NCBI GenBank assembly: GCA_017614155.1
Contig: JAGACK010000050.1
Coordinates: forward strand, 1 to 64,000
Direction of reading: 5' to 3'
Source: Lachnospiraceae bacterium
Lineage (GTDB): Bacteria; Bacillota; Clostridia; Lachnospirales; Lachnospiraceae
Length of the DNA: 64,000 nt
The stretch's first letter is position 1; the number at the start of each line of letters is the position of its first letter. Shown here in pieces: positions 7,251 to 16,218 of this stretch. A program made the translations under genes and the position numbers. Below the pieces are notes generated by a model, which saw only the letters and a program-made list of their open reading frames with translations, did not search any database and was not told where the DNA came from.

Positions 7251-9818
7251 ATGATCGCATCGTTTTTGTATTTATTTTTCATATATCCCATAGAGATCTT
7301 TATCGAAACGGTCTTTTCGCTTTCGATGAAGGTTTTTTCCAATCCCGGTGTTTCCATCATCTTTGTAAGCCTGTGCGTCCAGATGCTTGTCCTGCCCCTG
7401 TACAAAAGGGCAGATGCCCTTCAGGAGGCCGACCGCAGGAAACAGGAGCAGATGAAAAAATGGATCACCCATATCAAAAAGACCTTTCAGAAGGATGAGA
7501 GGTTCATGATCCTGTCTGAATACTACAGGCAGCAGGATTATGAGCCGGTCATGGCGCTGAGAGGGTCCCTGCCCCTGCTTTTGCAGGTTCCTTTTTTTAT
7601 CGCGGCCTATCATTATCTGTCAGGACTTGAGATATTGAAGGATACCTCTTTTTTGATGATTGGCGATCTGGGAAGTCCGGACGGGCTGCTATCTGTCACT
7701 CTTCCGGCAGTGGGACTTGTAAGGATCAATATCCTCCCGATCCTGATGACTTTGATCAATATCATATCGGGAGCGATCTATACCAGAGGCTTTGCTTTTA
7801 AAGAGAAATTTCAGCTGTATGCCACTGCTCTCATTTTTCTCGTCCTTTTGTACGGTTCGCCTGCCGGACTGGTTTTTTACTGGACTTTGAACAATCTGTT
7901 CTCGCTTCTGAAAAACATAGTGATGAAGGTTCTGCATCTGCCGGAAAAAACAGGGGAAGCGCGAAAGGAAGAGACTCCCGGGGAAAAAGGATCGAAAAAG
8001 GATGGTACATTCTGGCTTGCTGCGCTGTCGCTTTCCTTTCTTGCAGGGATGTGGATGCCGAGCGCGGCCATTTCGGATTCGCCTCTGGAGTTTTCGATCC
8101 ATGGGCATTTTGTGGATCCGAACCTTTTTATATTTGAAGCTTTTGCGATCGCGTCCGGTATTTTCTTGTTGTGGTGCGGCCTGTTCTATCTTTTGTCGGA
8201 TCTCAGAAAAAGGCGCATATTCGCCGTAGTGATGACTGCCCTGTTTTTCTGCGGCATGTGTCAGATGTTCTTTTTCTCGAGACGCCTTGGCAATATGTCC
8301 AATATCATGGTCTATGATTTCGAGCCTTCCTGCAGCGTGACGATGATGTTCATAAATGCGGCCGTTCTTATTATACTGGCAGCGGCGGTGGTCTTCGTGC
8401 AGAATAGATTTCCTGTTCTGACAGGGAGGGTCATGGGAATACTGCTGACCGGAATTGTCGCCATTTCGGCTTTCAATATAATAAAAACGGAGAGGACCAT
8501 AAACGCGAACGCCTACATAAAGGATGATGCGGCCTATACGCAGGCGCTGCCTTCATATAACTTAAGCAGGAACGGAAGGAATGTCATGGTCGTCATGCTT
8601 GACAGGGCTCTTGCAGGATATGTTCCTTATATTATGGAAGAGTTTCCGGAGTTAAAAAAGCAGTTTGAGGGCTTTACTTATTATCCCAATACATATTCCT
8701 ATGGCGCCTGCACGCTGACTGGGGGTCCGGCGCTTTTCGGCGGCTATGATTTTGACCCGTTCCTGATAGAAGCGGACAGCGAAGGAATCCAGGACAGGCT
8801 GGATGCCTCCATAAAGTTTCTGCCCTACAATTTTTCCAGGGCCGGTTTTAACTGCACGGTGTTTGATCCGCCAGATTATATAGATCTTTCGGGTAAGGAT
8901 CTGCAGGGATTTTTTGATGATACCGGCAATACGAAGGCTTTTTTCACGGGCGGGGTTTTCAAATCACCGGAACAGGCGCTGGAGGACTACGAATATCTGC
9001 ACAGATGGTCGGTGCACAATCATATCAGGCACAGTTTTTATCTGCTGGTTCCGGACTTTTTGCGGAGCATCGTATATGATGACGGAAACTACCTGAGCCA
9101 GGATAAGGTCAGAAAAGATCTGACTTTGTCGGGTGAGGTAAAGTCTATGGAGCTCGTGTCCGGGATGGCCCGGATCTCCGACGGGGATGATGACAATCTT
9201 TTTGTATACACGAACCTGGCAGCGCACAGCTATGCTGAACTCCAGCTTCCGGATTTTACTTTTGAAGAGGATGTGGATAATAAAGAATTCATTGATGAGT
9301 GGAATTTGGCGCTGAAAGCTGAAGATGCGATGCCGCTGACAGATATGACAGACAGGGACAGGTTCAGGAGCTACTGCGCAAATGTGGCTGCCCTGAGGGG
9401 GCTCGGGCAGTGGATGGACAGGCTTCGGGCAGCGGGTGTTTATGATAATACGCGAATCATCCTCGTGGCGGACCACGGATTTGCGGTTTTTGCCTTTCCG
9501 CAGATGATCTACGAGGGAGGGACCAGCTTTGAGCAGTTCAATCCCCTGCTGATGGTGAAGGATTTCGGCTCGGATGAGTTTCAGTCCTCGGACGAGTTCA
9601 TGTCCAATGCGGATGTATGCTCGATAGCGATGGAGGGCATAATAAGCGATCCCGTGGATCCGGGCACGGGACAGTCGGCAAGGATAAAGCCGGATGACAG
9701 TGACAGCACGGTGCAGGTTTCCGATGTCCGTGAATATGACGGTCTCAAAAGGCGTCTGTACGAACTGCATGATGATGTAAGGGATCCGGAGAACTGGACC
9801 GTGGATTTTGCCGAGTAG
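7251..9818 (+). CDS. YidC/Oxa1-like insertase domain fused to an alkaline-phosphatase-superfamily (sulfatase/LTA synthase-like) domain
   Basis: This protein has 855 residues. The first about 215 carry YidC-type features: an N-terminal TM, a charged cytoplasmic hairpin (PLYKRADALQEADRRKQEQM), LPLLLQVPFFIAAY and GLVFYWTLNNLFSLLKNI. About five more TM segments follow (residues 255-420), then an extracellular domain with VMVVMLDRAL, a possible nucleophile Thr 488 or 490 in YGACTLTGG, and VADHGF (D741, H742), as in sulfatases and LTA synthases. Sulfatase-fold enzymes of this kind modify phosphate- or sulfate-linked polymers outside the cell. The fused YidC part may act as a membrane module rather than an insertase. 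GAGGAG at seven bases selects ATG 7251 over ATG 7236. Confidence 0.85.
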   Translation: MIASFLYLFFIYPIEIFIETVFSLSMKVFSNPGVSIIFVSLCVQMLVLPLYKRADALQEADRRKQEQMKKWITHIKKTFQKDERFMILSEYYRQQDYEPVMALRGSLPLLLQVPFFIAAYHYLSGLEILKDTSFLMIGDLGSPDGLLSVTLPAVGLVRINILPILMTLINIISGAIYTRGFAFKEKFQLYATALIFLVLLYGSPAGLVFYWTLNNLFSLLKNIVMKVLHLPEKTGEARKEETPGEKGSKKDGTFWLAALSLSFLAGMWMPSAAISDSPLEFSIHGHFVDPNLFIFEAFAIASGIFLLWCGLFYLLSDLRKRRIFAVVMTALFFCGMCQMFFFSRRLGNMSNIMVYDFEPSCSVTMMFINAAVLIILAAAVVFVQNRFPVLTGRVMGILLTGIVAISAFNIIKTERTINANAYIKDDAAYTQALPSYNLSRNGRNVMVVMLDRALAGYVPYIMEEFPELKKQFEGFTYYPNTYSYGACTLTGGPALFGGYDFDPFLIEADSEGIQDRLDASIKFLPYNFSRAGFNCTVFDPPDYIDLSGKDLQGFFDDTGNTKAFFTGGVFKSPEQALEDYEYLHRWSVHNHIRHSFYLLVPDFLRSIVYDDGNYLSQDKVRKDLTLSGEVKSMELVSGMARISDGDDDNLFVYTNLAAHSYAELQLPDFTFEEDVDNKEFIDEWNLALKAEDAMPLTDMTDRDRFRSYCANVAALRGLGQWMDRLRAAGVYDNTRIILVADHGFAVFAFPQMIYEGGTSFEQFNPLLMVKDFGSDEFQSSDEFMSNADVCSIAMEGIISDPVDPGTGQSARIKPDDSDSTVQVSDVREYDGLKRRLYELHDDVRDPENWTVDFAE

Positions 9819-9836
9819 GTTTTTCTTATTTTGTAG

Positions 9837-9865
9837 TTGAGTTTTTTTGAATAAATAGGTATGAT
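9837..9865 (+). promoter_or_regulatory. Promoter of the DHH phosphoesterase gene
   Basis: TTGAGT at 9837-9842 and TATGAT at 9860-9865 have a 17-bp spacer. They lie 55 bp ahead of ATG 9921. Confidence 0.5.
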
Positions 9866-9920
9866 ATTAGTTGGAATTTATTATCCATAATCGGTCCTAT
9901 AGAGAGGAAGGGTTTGTAAG

Positions 9921-10844
9921 ATGAGCAAGAGATTAGTAACGAGAAGTGATTTTGACGGTCTGGTATGTGCCATGCTCCTGAAGGAGATAAATCTGATCGA
10001 TGAGATCAAGTTTGTGCATCCCAAGGATGTTCAGGATGGCAAGGTGGAGATCACTGAAAATGACATTACGACAAACCTTCCCTTCGATCCGCGAGTAGGC
10101 CTGGCGTTTGACCATCATGAGAGCGAGCTTTCCAGAGTAAAGGCTGAGGATGTGAAGGACAGGTTCATCATAGAGGGCGAGGCAAAATCAGCAGCCAGAG
10201 TCGTTTACAATTACTACGGCGGGGCAAAGACATTTACCAGGGTTCATGATGAGATCATGACGGCTGTAGACAAGGGCGATTCCGCGGATTTCACTGTTGA
10301 CGAGATATTAGAGCCCACAGGCTGGGTTCTCCTCAACTACCTCATGGATGCAAGGACCGGACTTGGAAGATTCCATGATTTCAGGATTTCAAACTATGAT
10401 CTGATGATGGAGCTCATTGATTACTGTCTCGAGCACAGCATAGACCAGATCCTCGAGCTGCCTGATGTGAAGGAGAGGGTGGATCTGTATTTCGAGCAGC
10501 AGGAGCTCTTCAAGAAGCAGCTTGAAAAAGTAGCGGTTGTCCATGACAAGGTCGTTGTCGTGGATCTGAGGGATGAGGATCCCATATATTCCGGAAACAG
10601 GTTCATGATTTATGCGATGCATCCCGAATGCGAGATGTCGGTGCATGTGGCATGGGGCTTCAAAAAACAGAACACTGCCGTGATGATCGGAAAGTCCATC
10701 GTGAACAAGAATTCAAAGGTCAATATCGGAGACATCTGCCTCAGCTACGGAGGAGGAGGACATGCAAACGCAGGTACCTGCCAGCTGCCCAATGATTCGG
10801 TTGACAAGGAGCTGCCGATCATTATCGAAAAGCTTCAGGGTTAA
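9921..10844 (+). CDS. DHH-family phosphoesterase (exopolyphosphatase/oligoribonuclease-like)
   Basis: This 307-residue protein starts KRLVTRSDFDGLVCAMLLKE, the metal-binding D-x-D element of DHH phosphoesterases. The DHH triad is at residues 64-66 (AFDHHES), and a C-terminal DHHA1-like glycine motif (SYGGGGHANAGTCQL) completes the family. Relatives hydrolyse short oligonucleotides, cyclic dinucleotide products or polyphosphate; the substrate here is not determined. GAGAGGAAGGG lies before the start. It is probably monocistronic, with its own promoter and a strong terminator at 10863. Confidence 0.88.
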   Translation: MSKRLVTRSDFDGLVCAMLLKEINLIDEIKFVHPKDVQDGKVEITENDITTNLPFDPRVGLAFDHHESELSRVKAEDVKDRFIIEGEAKSAARVVYNYYGGAKTFTRVHDEIMTAVDKGDSADFTVDEILEPTGWVLLNYLMDARTGLGRFHDFRISNYDLMMELIDYCLEHSIDQILELPDVKERVDLYFEQQELFKKQLEKVAVVHDKVVVVDLRDEDPIYSGNRFMIYAMHPECEMSVHVAWGFKKQNTAVMIGKSIVNKNSKVNIGDICLSYGGGGHANAGTCQLPNDSVDKELPIIIEKLQG

Positions 10845-10862
10845 TAAATAACAGCCATAAAG

Positions 10863-10893
10863 ACCGGTCCTTGATGATAAGGACCGGTTTTAT
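10863..10893 (+). terminator. Rho-independent terminator
   Basis: The 10-bp stem ACCGGTCCTT/AAGGACCGGT (10863-10872 with 10879-10888) has loop GATGAT and is followed by TTTTATTAT. It ends the DHH phosphoesterase transcript. Confidence 0.9.
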
Positions 10894-10967
10894 TATATAC
10901 GGAGTCTGTGAGTTATGGTAAGCCGGGGGACTTATCCCTGACTCATTCCCGGGGAGGTTTTTATTAT

Positions 10968-13538
10968 ATGACAAGATACAGGGTTACAGGGATGAGCTGT
11001 GCTGCCTGTCAGGCCAGGGTGGAAAAAGCGGTGAACGGCCTGCCGGGTGTGGAAAGCTGCGCAGTGAGCCTGCTTACCAATTCGATGAATGTGGAAGGAG
11101 ATGCGGATCCTTCAGCCATTATAAAAGCGGTGGAAAATGCCGGCTATGGAGCATCACTGAAAGGTTTGGAGGGTGAAGCGGATCCAATGGCCGCGAAGGC
11201 TGACGGTGATCCCGGGGATCAGGAAACAAAGAAGATAAGAAACAGGCTTATTGCATCGCTGATACTGCTGGTACCTTTGATGTATGTTTCCATGGGACAC
11301 ATGCTGTTTGATGCGCCCCTTCCTTCTTTTTTGGACGGGAATCATACGGCTATGGGGATTTATGAGCTTTTGCTGTCCACTTTCATCATGGTGATCAACC
11401 AGAGATTTTTCATAAGCGGGTTTAAGGCCCTTTTTCACAGGGCTCCCAACATGGATACTCTCGTGGCGCTGGGCTCTGCGGCATCCTATGGCTATAGCGT
11501 TTTTGCGCTCTTTGCCATGACAGCTGCGGCAGCGCGGGGAGACCGGGCGTCTGTATTACTATACATGGATGATTTGTATTTTGAGTCAGCAGCAATGATA
11601 TTGACGCTGATCACGGTTGGAAAGCTTTTGGAATCCGTTTCAAAAGGAAGGACCACGGATGCTCTGAAGGGACTGATGAAACTGGCGCCGAAGAAGGCTG
11701 TCATAATAAGGAACGGCGCAGAAACCGAAGTGCCTGTTAAAGAGATCGGGCTGCATGACAGGTTTGTACTGCGTCCCGGAAGCAGCGTGCCGGTGGATGG
11801 GAAAGTAGTCGAAGGAAACGGCGCGGTAGATGAGAGCATGCTCACAGGAGAGAGCATCCCTGTTGAAAAGAGCGTGGGAGACGGTGTTTTCTGCGCGACG
11901 ATCAATAAAAACGGGTACATGGTCTGTGAGGCTGTAAGGATAGGAAGGGATACCACGCTGTCTCAGATCATACAGATGGTAAGCGATGCTTCGGCCTCAA
12001 AGGCTCCGATCGCAAAGATTGCAGACAGGGTATCAGGGGTGTTTGTTCCGGCAGTGATAGTGATATCTTTACTGACCTTTCTGGGGTGGATCCTTGCCGG
12101 TTACGGAGCGGGCTTTTCGATGGCCAGGGCGGTTTCGGTGCTGGTCATCAGCTGTCCCTGCGCGCTGGGGCTTGCCACTCCTGTCGCGATAATGGTCGGA
12201 AGCGGAGTCGGCGCAAGAAACGGGATTCTTTTCAAGAATGCGGCGGCCCTTGAGGAAACCGGGAAGGTAAAAACGGTAGCTCTTGACAAGACAGGTACCA
12301 TCACAAAGGGAGAGCCGGAGGTAAGGGAGATCCGGCCATCTGCGGGTGTAACGGAGGCAGAACTGCTGGAAACAGCCTATGCGCTGGAAAGCAGATCCGA
12401 GCATCCCCTGGCAAAGGCGGTATGTGCATGTGTCCTCGGGAGGCTCTCTGACGGAGGATCTTCAAAGGCTGCAGGGGATAACGATCTGACTGTAAAGGCT
12501 GCCGGGGTCAGTGATTTCAGGGAGATCGCAGGCAGCGGTCTTTGCGGCATGTCGGAAGGAAAGGAGATTGTTGCGGGAAACAGGGAGTTTGCGGCTTCGA
12601 GAGCCCGGATCGGGGAGGAAGACAATGCCTTTGCGGATTCTCTTTCGGAAAAAGGCCATACGCCTCTTTTCTTTTCAAAGGGAGACAGATATCTCGGACT
12701 GATCGGTGTCTGCGATGTGATAAAGGATGATTCGGCAGCGGCCATAGAGGAAATGAAAAAGCTGGGCCTTGAGGTGGTGATGCTTACCGGGGATAACGAA
12801 AGGATAGCCGCATCAGTTGCCCGTGAAGCGGGGGTGGACCGTGTCATAGCCTCGGTGAAACCGGATGAGAAGGAAAGGGTGATAAAGGATCTGCAAAAAC
12901 GCGGAAAAACCGCCATGGCAGGGGACGGGATCAATGATGCCGTGGCTCTTACTTCGGCGGATATCGGAATAGCAATAGGCGCGGGCTCCGATATTGCCAT
13001 AGATGCGGCGCAGGTTGTTCTCGTGAACAGCTCGCTGATGGATGCAGCAGATGCCATCAGGCTTGGCAGGGCAACTTTAAGGAACATCCATGAAAACCTT
13101 TTCTGGGCGTTTTTTTACAATGTGATTGGTATTCCGCTTGCGGCAGGAGCATTTATCCCGGCCTTCGGCTGGACACTCAATCCCATGTTTGCCGCGGCGG
13201 CCATGAGCCTGTCGAGCTTCTGCGTGGTAACCAATGCGCTGCGTCTGAACCTGTTCAGGCGCTCGGATGCGTATAATAAGAACGGATATGACAGTGAAGA
13301 AGTTCACGATATGGATAAAGAGGAGGAAGGAAAGATGAAGATCAGGGTAAACGGGATGATGTGTCCGAAATGCGAGGCGCATGTAAAGGAGGCTATAGAG
13401 AAGATACCCGGTGTCGTAAAGGCTGTGGCTGACCACAATGAAGCGCTTGTGACGCTTACGGTATCGTCAGAGGTATCAGAGGATGCGCTGAAGAAGGCCG
13501 TGGAAGAGGCAGGATACGAATATGAGGGCATTGCGTGA
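10968..13538 (+). CDS. copA: Copper-exporting P1B-type ATPase with N- and C-terminal HMA domains
   Basis: This 856-residue protein has an N-terminal heavy-metal domain GMSCAACQ (Cys 11 and 14), then TM helices and MLTGES in the actuator domain. The ion-site motif is CPC (ISCPCALGLATP). The phosphorylated Asp is D440 in DKTGTITKGE; the nucleotide-domain SEHPLAKAV and hinge GDGINDAVAL follow. A second HMA at the extreme C-terminus (VNGMMCPKCEAHV) is in the same frame. CPC defines Cu(I)-exporting ATPases, so the role is copper detoxification at the plasma membrane. I start at ATG 10968, preceded by GGGGAGG; the upstream frame extension from 10908 is not protein-like. No CsoR or CopZ gene is adjacent, and the C-terminal HMA may replace a CopZ chaperone. 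Confidence 0.93.
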   Translation: MTRYRVTGMSCAACQARVEKAVNGLPGVESCAVSLLTNSMNVEGDADPSAIIKAVENAGYGASLKGLEGEADPMAAKADGDPGDQETKKIRNRLIASLILLVPLMYVSMGHMLFDAPLPSFLDGNHTAMGIYELLLSTFIMVINQRFFISGFKALFHRAPNMDTLVALGSAASYGYSVFALFAMTAAAARGDRASVLLYMDDLYFESAAMILTLITVGKLLESVSKGRTTDALKGLMKLAPKKAVIIRNGAETEVPVKEIGLHDRFVLRPGSSVPVDGKVVEGNGAVDESMLTGESIPVEKSVGDGVFCATINKNGYMVCEAVRIGRDTTLSQIIQMVSDASASKAPIAKIADRVSGVFVPAVIVISLLTFLGWILAGYGAGFSMARAVSVLVISCPCALGLATPVAIMVGSGVGARNGILFKNAAALEETGKVKTVALDKTGTITKGEPEVREIRPSAGVTEAELLETAYALESRSEHPLAKAVCACVLGRLSDGGSSKAAGDNDLTVKAAGVSDFREIAGSGLCGMSEGKEIVAGNREFAASRARIGEEDNAFADSLSEKGHTPLFFSKGDRYLGLIGVCDVIKDDSAAAIEEMKKLGLEVVMLTGDNERIAASVAREAGVDRVIASVKPDEKERVIKDLQKRGKTAMAGDGINDAVALTSADIGIAIGAGSDIAIDAAQVVLVNSSLMDAADAIRLGRATLRNIHENLFWAFFYNVIGIPLAAGAFIPAFGWTLNPMFAAAAMSLSSFCVVTNALRLNLFRRSDAYNKNGYDSEEVHDMDKEEEGKMKIRVNGMMCPKCEAHVKEAIEKIPGVVKAVADHNEALVTLTVSSEVSEDALKKAVEEAGYEYEGIA

Positions 13539-14240
13539 GCTGAGAGGCTGCAAATATGATAAATTCGTTGAAATTCTGCACACCATGTAACATATGACCG
13601 GAATTTGTCCTTTTTGGGCGGAAAAGATGAGGCTGAGGGGGTCGTTTTGGCAGGATACAGAGGCAGAGAAAAGGACAGAATTGACTTTCACGGCACTGAA
13701 TGTGATCAAAAATGCGGATGTGATGACAGGCACGGACCGGATCCGACGGAGATTTTAGGTTACATAAAATGAAATAGTGTTGTAATTGCATCTTTTGACA
13801 GACAGTATGGAGTGATTTGGACAACCGGGCATAATGCTGATGAATACTATACAGAGAAGAATGTATGAGGATTCGGTGCCTCTGTCTGTCCATAGGCGTA
13901 TAGTTGACATAACAGAAGACGCGTTATCAGGAAAAATATACATGTCCGGACAGACGGAAAAAGCGCCTTGTTTGAGTTATGTAAACTGATTTTTCGAGGT
14001 GGATCGAGGCTCATTAAAGACATATTTGAAGATAGTTTGTGTTATGTAAACCAAAATCGGGCTATGAAGCAGCTTCCCCGGTCCCGGATGTAAAATCCGG
14101 TTAATCTGTATTTTTGTTGCCGAAAACGACAAAAAAGTGTCAGGCTGATATCCGGAAAACCGGGTGAAGGAATTGTTAAAGAAGGAGATCCGGTCCTGGA
14201 TGTCGGAATCATTATGAGAGGATGAGATTCGTTTAAGGCC

Positions 14241-14399
14241 GTTGAAAATGATCCGGGAAGGAAGAGAACCGATTTTGCTGTCGAAAATGATCCGGGAAGG
14301 AAGAGAACCGATTTTGCTGTCGAAAATGATCCGGAGAGGACGAGATCCGATTTTGGCTGTCAAAAAAGGATCCGGAGAGGATGAGATCTGTTTTTGACT
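14241..14399 (+). repeat. 39-41 bp direct tandem repeat, four units
   Basis: Units lie at 14241-14279, 14280-14318, 14319-14358 and 14359-14399. The first two differ by one base, and the later two diverge and gain one or two bases. Each begins GTYGAAAATGATCCGG-like and ends GATTTTGCT-like. Partial units flank the array on both sides (from about 14187 and from 14400). Confidence 0.85.
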
Positions 14400-14624
14400 G
14401 TCGAAAAGGATAAGTGGAGAACGGGCCCGGTCGGAAAAGGGAGAGGAAAGAGAAACATCACGGGCGATATAAAAACGAGCGATATTTTGGGGATGCGAGC
14501 GGATGTTCAAAATGATATGAAATTATGTAAACTACATACCGCTGTTATGTCAACCACAATAATCGGATCGATCCGGTGGGCTTAACCGTCTCTCTTGAGT
14601 CGGAAAAATATTCTCTGCTCTATA

Positions 14625-14664
14625 CGAAAAACCCCAGTAATACTGGGAATGACGGGTTTTTCCG
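14625..14664. terminator. Two-tier hairpin, possible bidirectional terminator
   Basis: An inner stem CCCAGTA/TACTGGG (14633-14646) is enclosed by CGAAAAACC and GGGTTTTTCC (14625-14633 with 14654-14663). T and A runs on both sides would allow termination on either strand. No gene obviously needs it, so it may belong to the decayed element. Confidence 0.4.
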
Positions 14665-14798
14665 ATAGTTTACATAATTTAGATAACAATAGTTATACCA
14701 AATTTATAACAGTTTCGGTCCTATTTTTCATAAAAGGTAACAGCTGATTGAAAAAGAAAATACAAACAGACAGATTATAAAATGAAAGGAAACACGAT

Positions 14799-15557
14799 AT
14801 GACCCTGATAAAGACAATAGCGGCGGCATTCTCTATGTTTACCATAGTCCCCATGCCGCAGTTTGACTTTGACGATCGGAATAATAAATACATGCTGGCG
14901 CTCTTCCCTCTGGTGGGGGCTGTGCAGGGCCTGCTTTTGTGGGGGATCTACGAGCTTGGTGTGAGAATGTCACTTCATCATATACTCAGGAGCGCCCTGC
15001 TTTTTATAACACCTATTATTTATACGGGCGGGATACATCTCGACGGTTTCATGGACACCTCTGATGCCCTTGCAAGCAGACAGGAAAAGGAAAAGAGGCT
15101 TCAGATCATGAGCGATCCGCATGTGGGCGCTTTCGCCGTGATTGCGCTGGCAGTATATTGTGTACTGGGCTTTTCGCTCTGGTGCGCCATGGAAAGGTTC
15201 GAGCCGGTCTTTTTCATACTGATGTCCATGCTTTCAAGGAGCCTTGCAGGGTATGCCATGCTTTCATTTAAGCCTGCAAAGAACAGCGGGCTGGCAGCCT
15301 TTTTTTCGAAAGCCGGTTCAACCTCCGCTTCGGGTGCCGTTTCGGTTCTCATCACGATATTCATAGGCATAGCCCTGGTCATGAAGGGCGTGCGGGGAAT
15401 GATGATCCTGGCTGTGGCCCAGACAATGCTTCTTATTTATTATCTGACTGCCAAAAGGAAGTTCGGCGGGATCACGGGAGACCTGTCCGGATGGTTCCTT
15501 TCGCTTTGCGAGCTGCTGATGCTTGGGGCATATGTCCTGACAGCCGGCCTGAAATAA
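14799..15557 (+). CDS. cobS: Adenosylcobinamide-GDP ribazoletransferase (cobalamin synthase)
   Basis: This 252-residue polytopic membrane enzyme joins adenosylcobinamide-GDP to alpha-ribazole in the last steps of the nucleotide-loop pathway of vitamin B12. Family marks are the opening IKTIAAAFSMFTIVPMPQ, then GGIHLDGFMDTSDALASRQ and KRLQIMSDPHVGAFAV, with the metal-binding acidic DGFMD.SD motif intact. AAAGGAAAC precedes the start. No cobT, cobU or cobC and no recognisable cobalamin riboswitch are adjacent, so it is an isolated pathway gene in this window. Confidence 0.93.
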   Translation: MTLIKTIAAAFSMFTIVPMPQFDFDDRNNKYMLALFPLVGAVQGLLLWGIYELGVRMSLHHILRSALLFITPIIYTGGIHLDGFMDTSDALASRQEKEKRLQIMSDPHVGAFAVIALAVYCVLGFSLWCAMERFEPVFFILMSMLSRSLAGYAMLSFKPAKNSGLAAFFSKAGSTSASGAVSVLITIFIGIALVMKGVRGMMILAVAQTMLLIYYLTAKRKFGGITGDLSGWFLSLCELLMLGAYVLTAGLK

Positions 15558-15618
15558 ACGGAACTGAGATGAACGCAAAAGCCTTAAAATGAAAGCAAAT
15601 GCCTGTCCGTCGGCTTTA

Positions 15619-16089
15619 CTACAGGTTCTTCCGTTTCCGGGCGATATCTATCATTTCCTCTGCTTCGTTGAACGCATCCGAAAGAAACTGTTCAACAGGC
15701 TCTTTCCCGTTCTTTTCCTGTGCCTTTATCGCATCCCAGTTCTTCAGCACTTCCTCAGAAGTCTCGGCTTTTGCGTCGCCGAAGATGTGAGGGTGCCTGC
15801 GGATCATCTTCTCGCTGACTGTTCTGCACACATCATCCATGGTAAAAAGCCCTTCTTCCTCGGCGATCGTCGCATGCATGACAACCTGAAGCAGCAGATC
15901 GCCCAGCTCTTCCTGCATGTTTTCGGCATTTCCCGTCTTTTCATACATGTCGATTCCTGCGATCAGCTCGACGGCCTCCTCTATGCAGGCTTTTTTGAGA
16001 GACGCATGTGTCTGCTCGCGGTCCCAGGGACAGCCGTCAGGCGCCCGCAACTTTGATATGATACCCTGAAATTTCTCAAATTCAGTCAT
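15619..16089 (-). CDS. mazG: MazG-family nucleoside triphosphate pyrophosphohydrolase (single domain)
   Basis: This 156-residue protein opens RAPDGCPWDREQTHASLKK and carries EEAVELIAGID and EELGDLLLQVVMHA, the E-x-x-E and E-x-x-D metal-binding helices of MazG. It hydrolyses NTPs or dNTPs to the monophosphate and pyrophosphate, a housekeeping role in many Clostridia. It has one MazG domain, where E. coli MazG has two (about 260 residues). It converges on cobS with 61 bp between the stops and shows no shared regulation. Confidence 0.9.
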   Translation of the reverse strand: MTEFEKFQGIISKLRAPDGCPWDREQTHASLKKACIEEAVELIAGIDMYEKTGNAENMQEELGDLLLQVVMHATIAEEEGLFTMDDVCRTVSEKMIRRHPHIFGDAKAETSEEVLKNWDAIKAQEKNGKEPVEQFLSDAFNEAEEMIDIARKRKNL

Positions 16090-16218
16090 GTCTGCCTCCG
16101 TAATAAAAGATCCGGCCGTACCGGCCTGTTCTTATTATAAGATACATGAAATCTGTCATCAACAGCCTGCGGATGATACGGATTGCGCCGGCAGAGCAAA
16201 CGGGTTTATTATGGGGAC

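Larger units (their letters stand above)
13758..14677. repeat. Dispersed GTTATGTAAAC motif, seven copies in both orientations
   Basis: Plus-orientation copies are GTTATGTAAAC at 13976-13986, GTTATGTAAACC at 14041-14052, ATTATGTAAAC at 14522-14532 and GTTATGTCAACC at 14544-14555. Inverse copies are GGTTACATAA at 13758-13767, GTTGACATAAC at 13903-13913 and GTTTACATAA at 14668-14677. The copies at 13903-13915 and 14542-14554 form a perfect 13-bp inverted repeat (GTTGACATAACAG). An eighth copy, GTTTACATAA, sits at 61504-61513 beside another element. Multiple short terminal repeats of this type are seen at the ends of some IS families; the family is not identified here. Confidence 0.6.
13539..14798. 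other. 1.26-kb gene-poor, repeat-rich intergenic region
   Basis: No convincing gene lies between copA and cobS. Open frames here (for example 177 residues on the minus strand at 13977-14510) are low-complexity translations of repeats and lack ribosome binding sites. The stretch holds seven copies of a GTTATGTAAAC-like motif, a 39-41 bp tandem repeat and a large hairpin near its right end. It looks like the residue of a mobile element. Confidence 0.6.

Noticed and set aside
8964..9770. 268-codon minus-strand frame inside the YidC-sulfatase gene
   Set aside because: Antisense shadow: the plus-strand reading has strong family motifs, and the minus frame has no ribosome site or recognisable domain.
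14241..14399. CRISPR array
   Set aside because: Units are contiguous without unique spacers, diverge along the array, and no cas gene is present.
13977..14510. 177-codon minus-strand frame across the tandem repeats
   Set aside because: Low-complexity translation of the 39-41 bp repeats, with no ribosome binding site and no family resemblance.
14693..14798. Cobalamin riboswitch before cobS
   Set aside because: The gap is too short and has no B12-box-like sequence or suitable stems.
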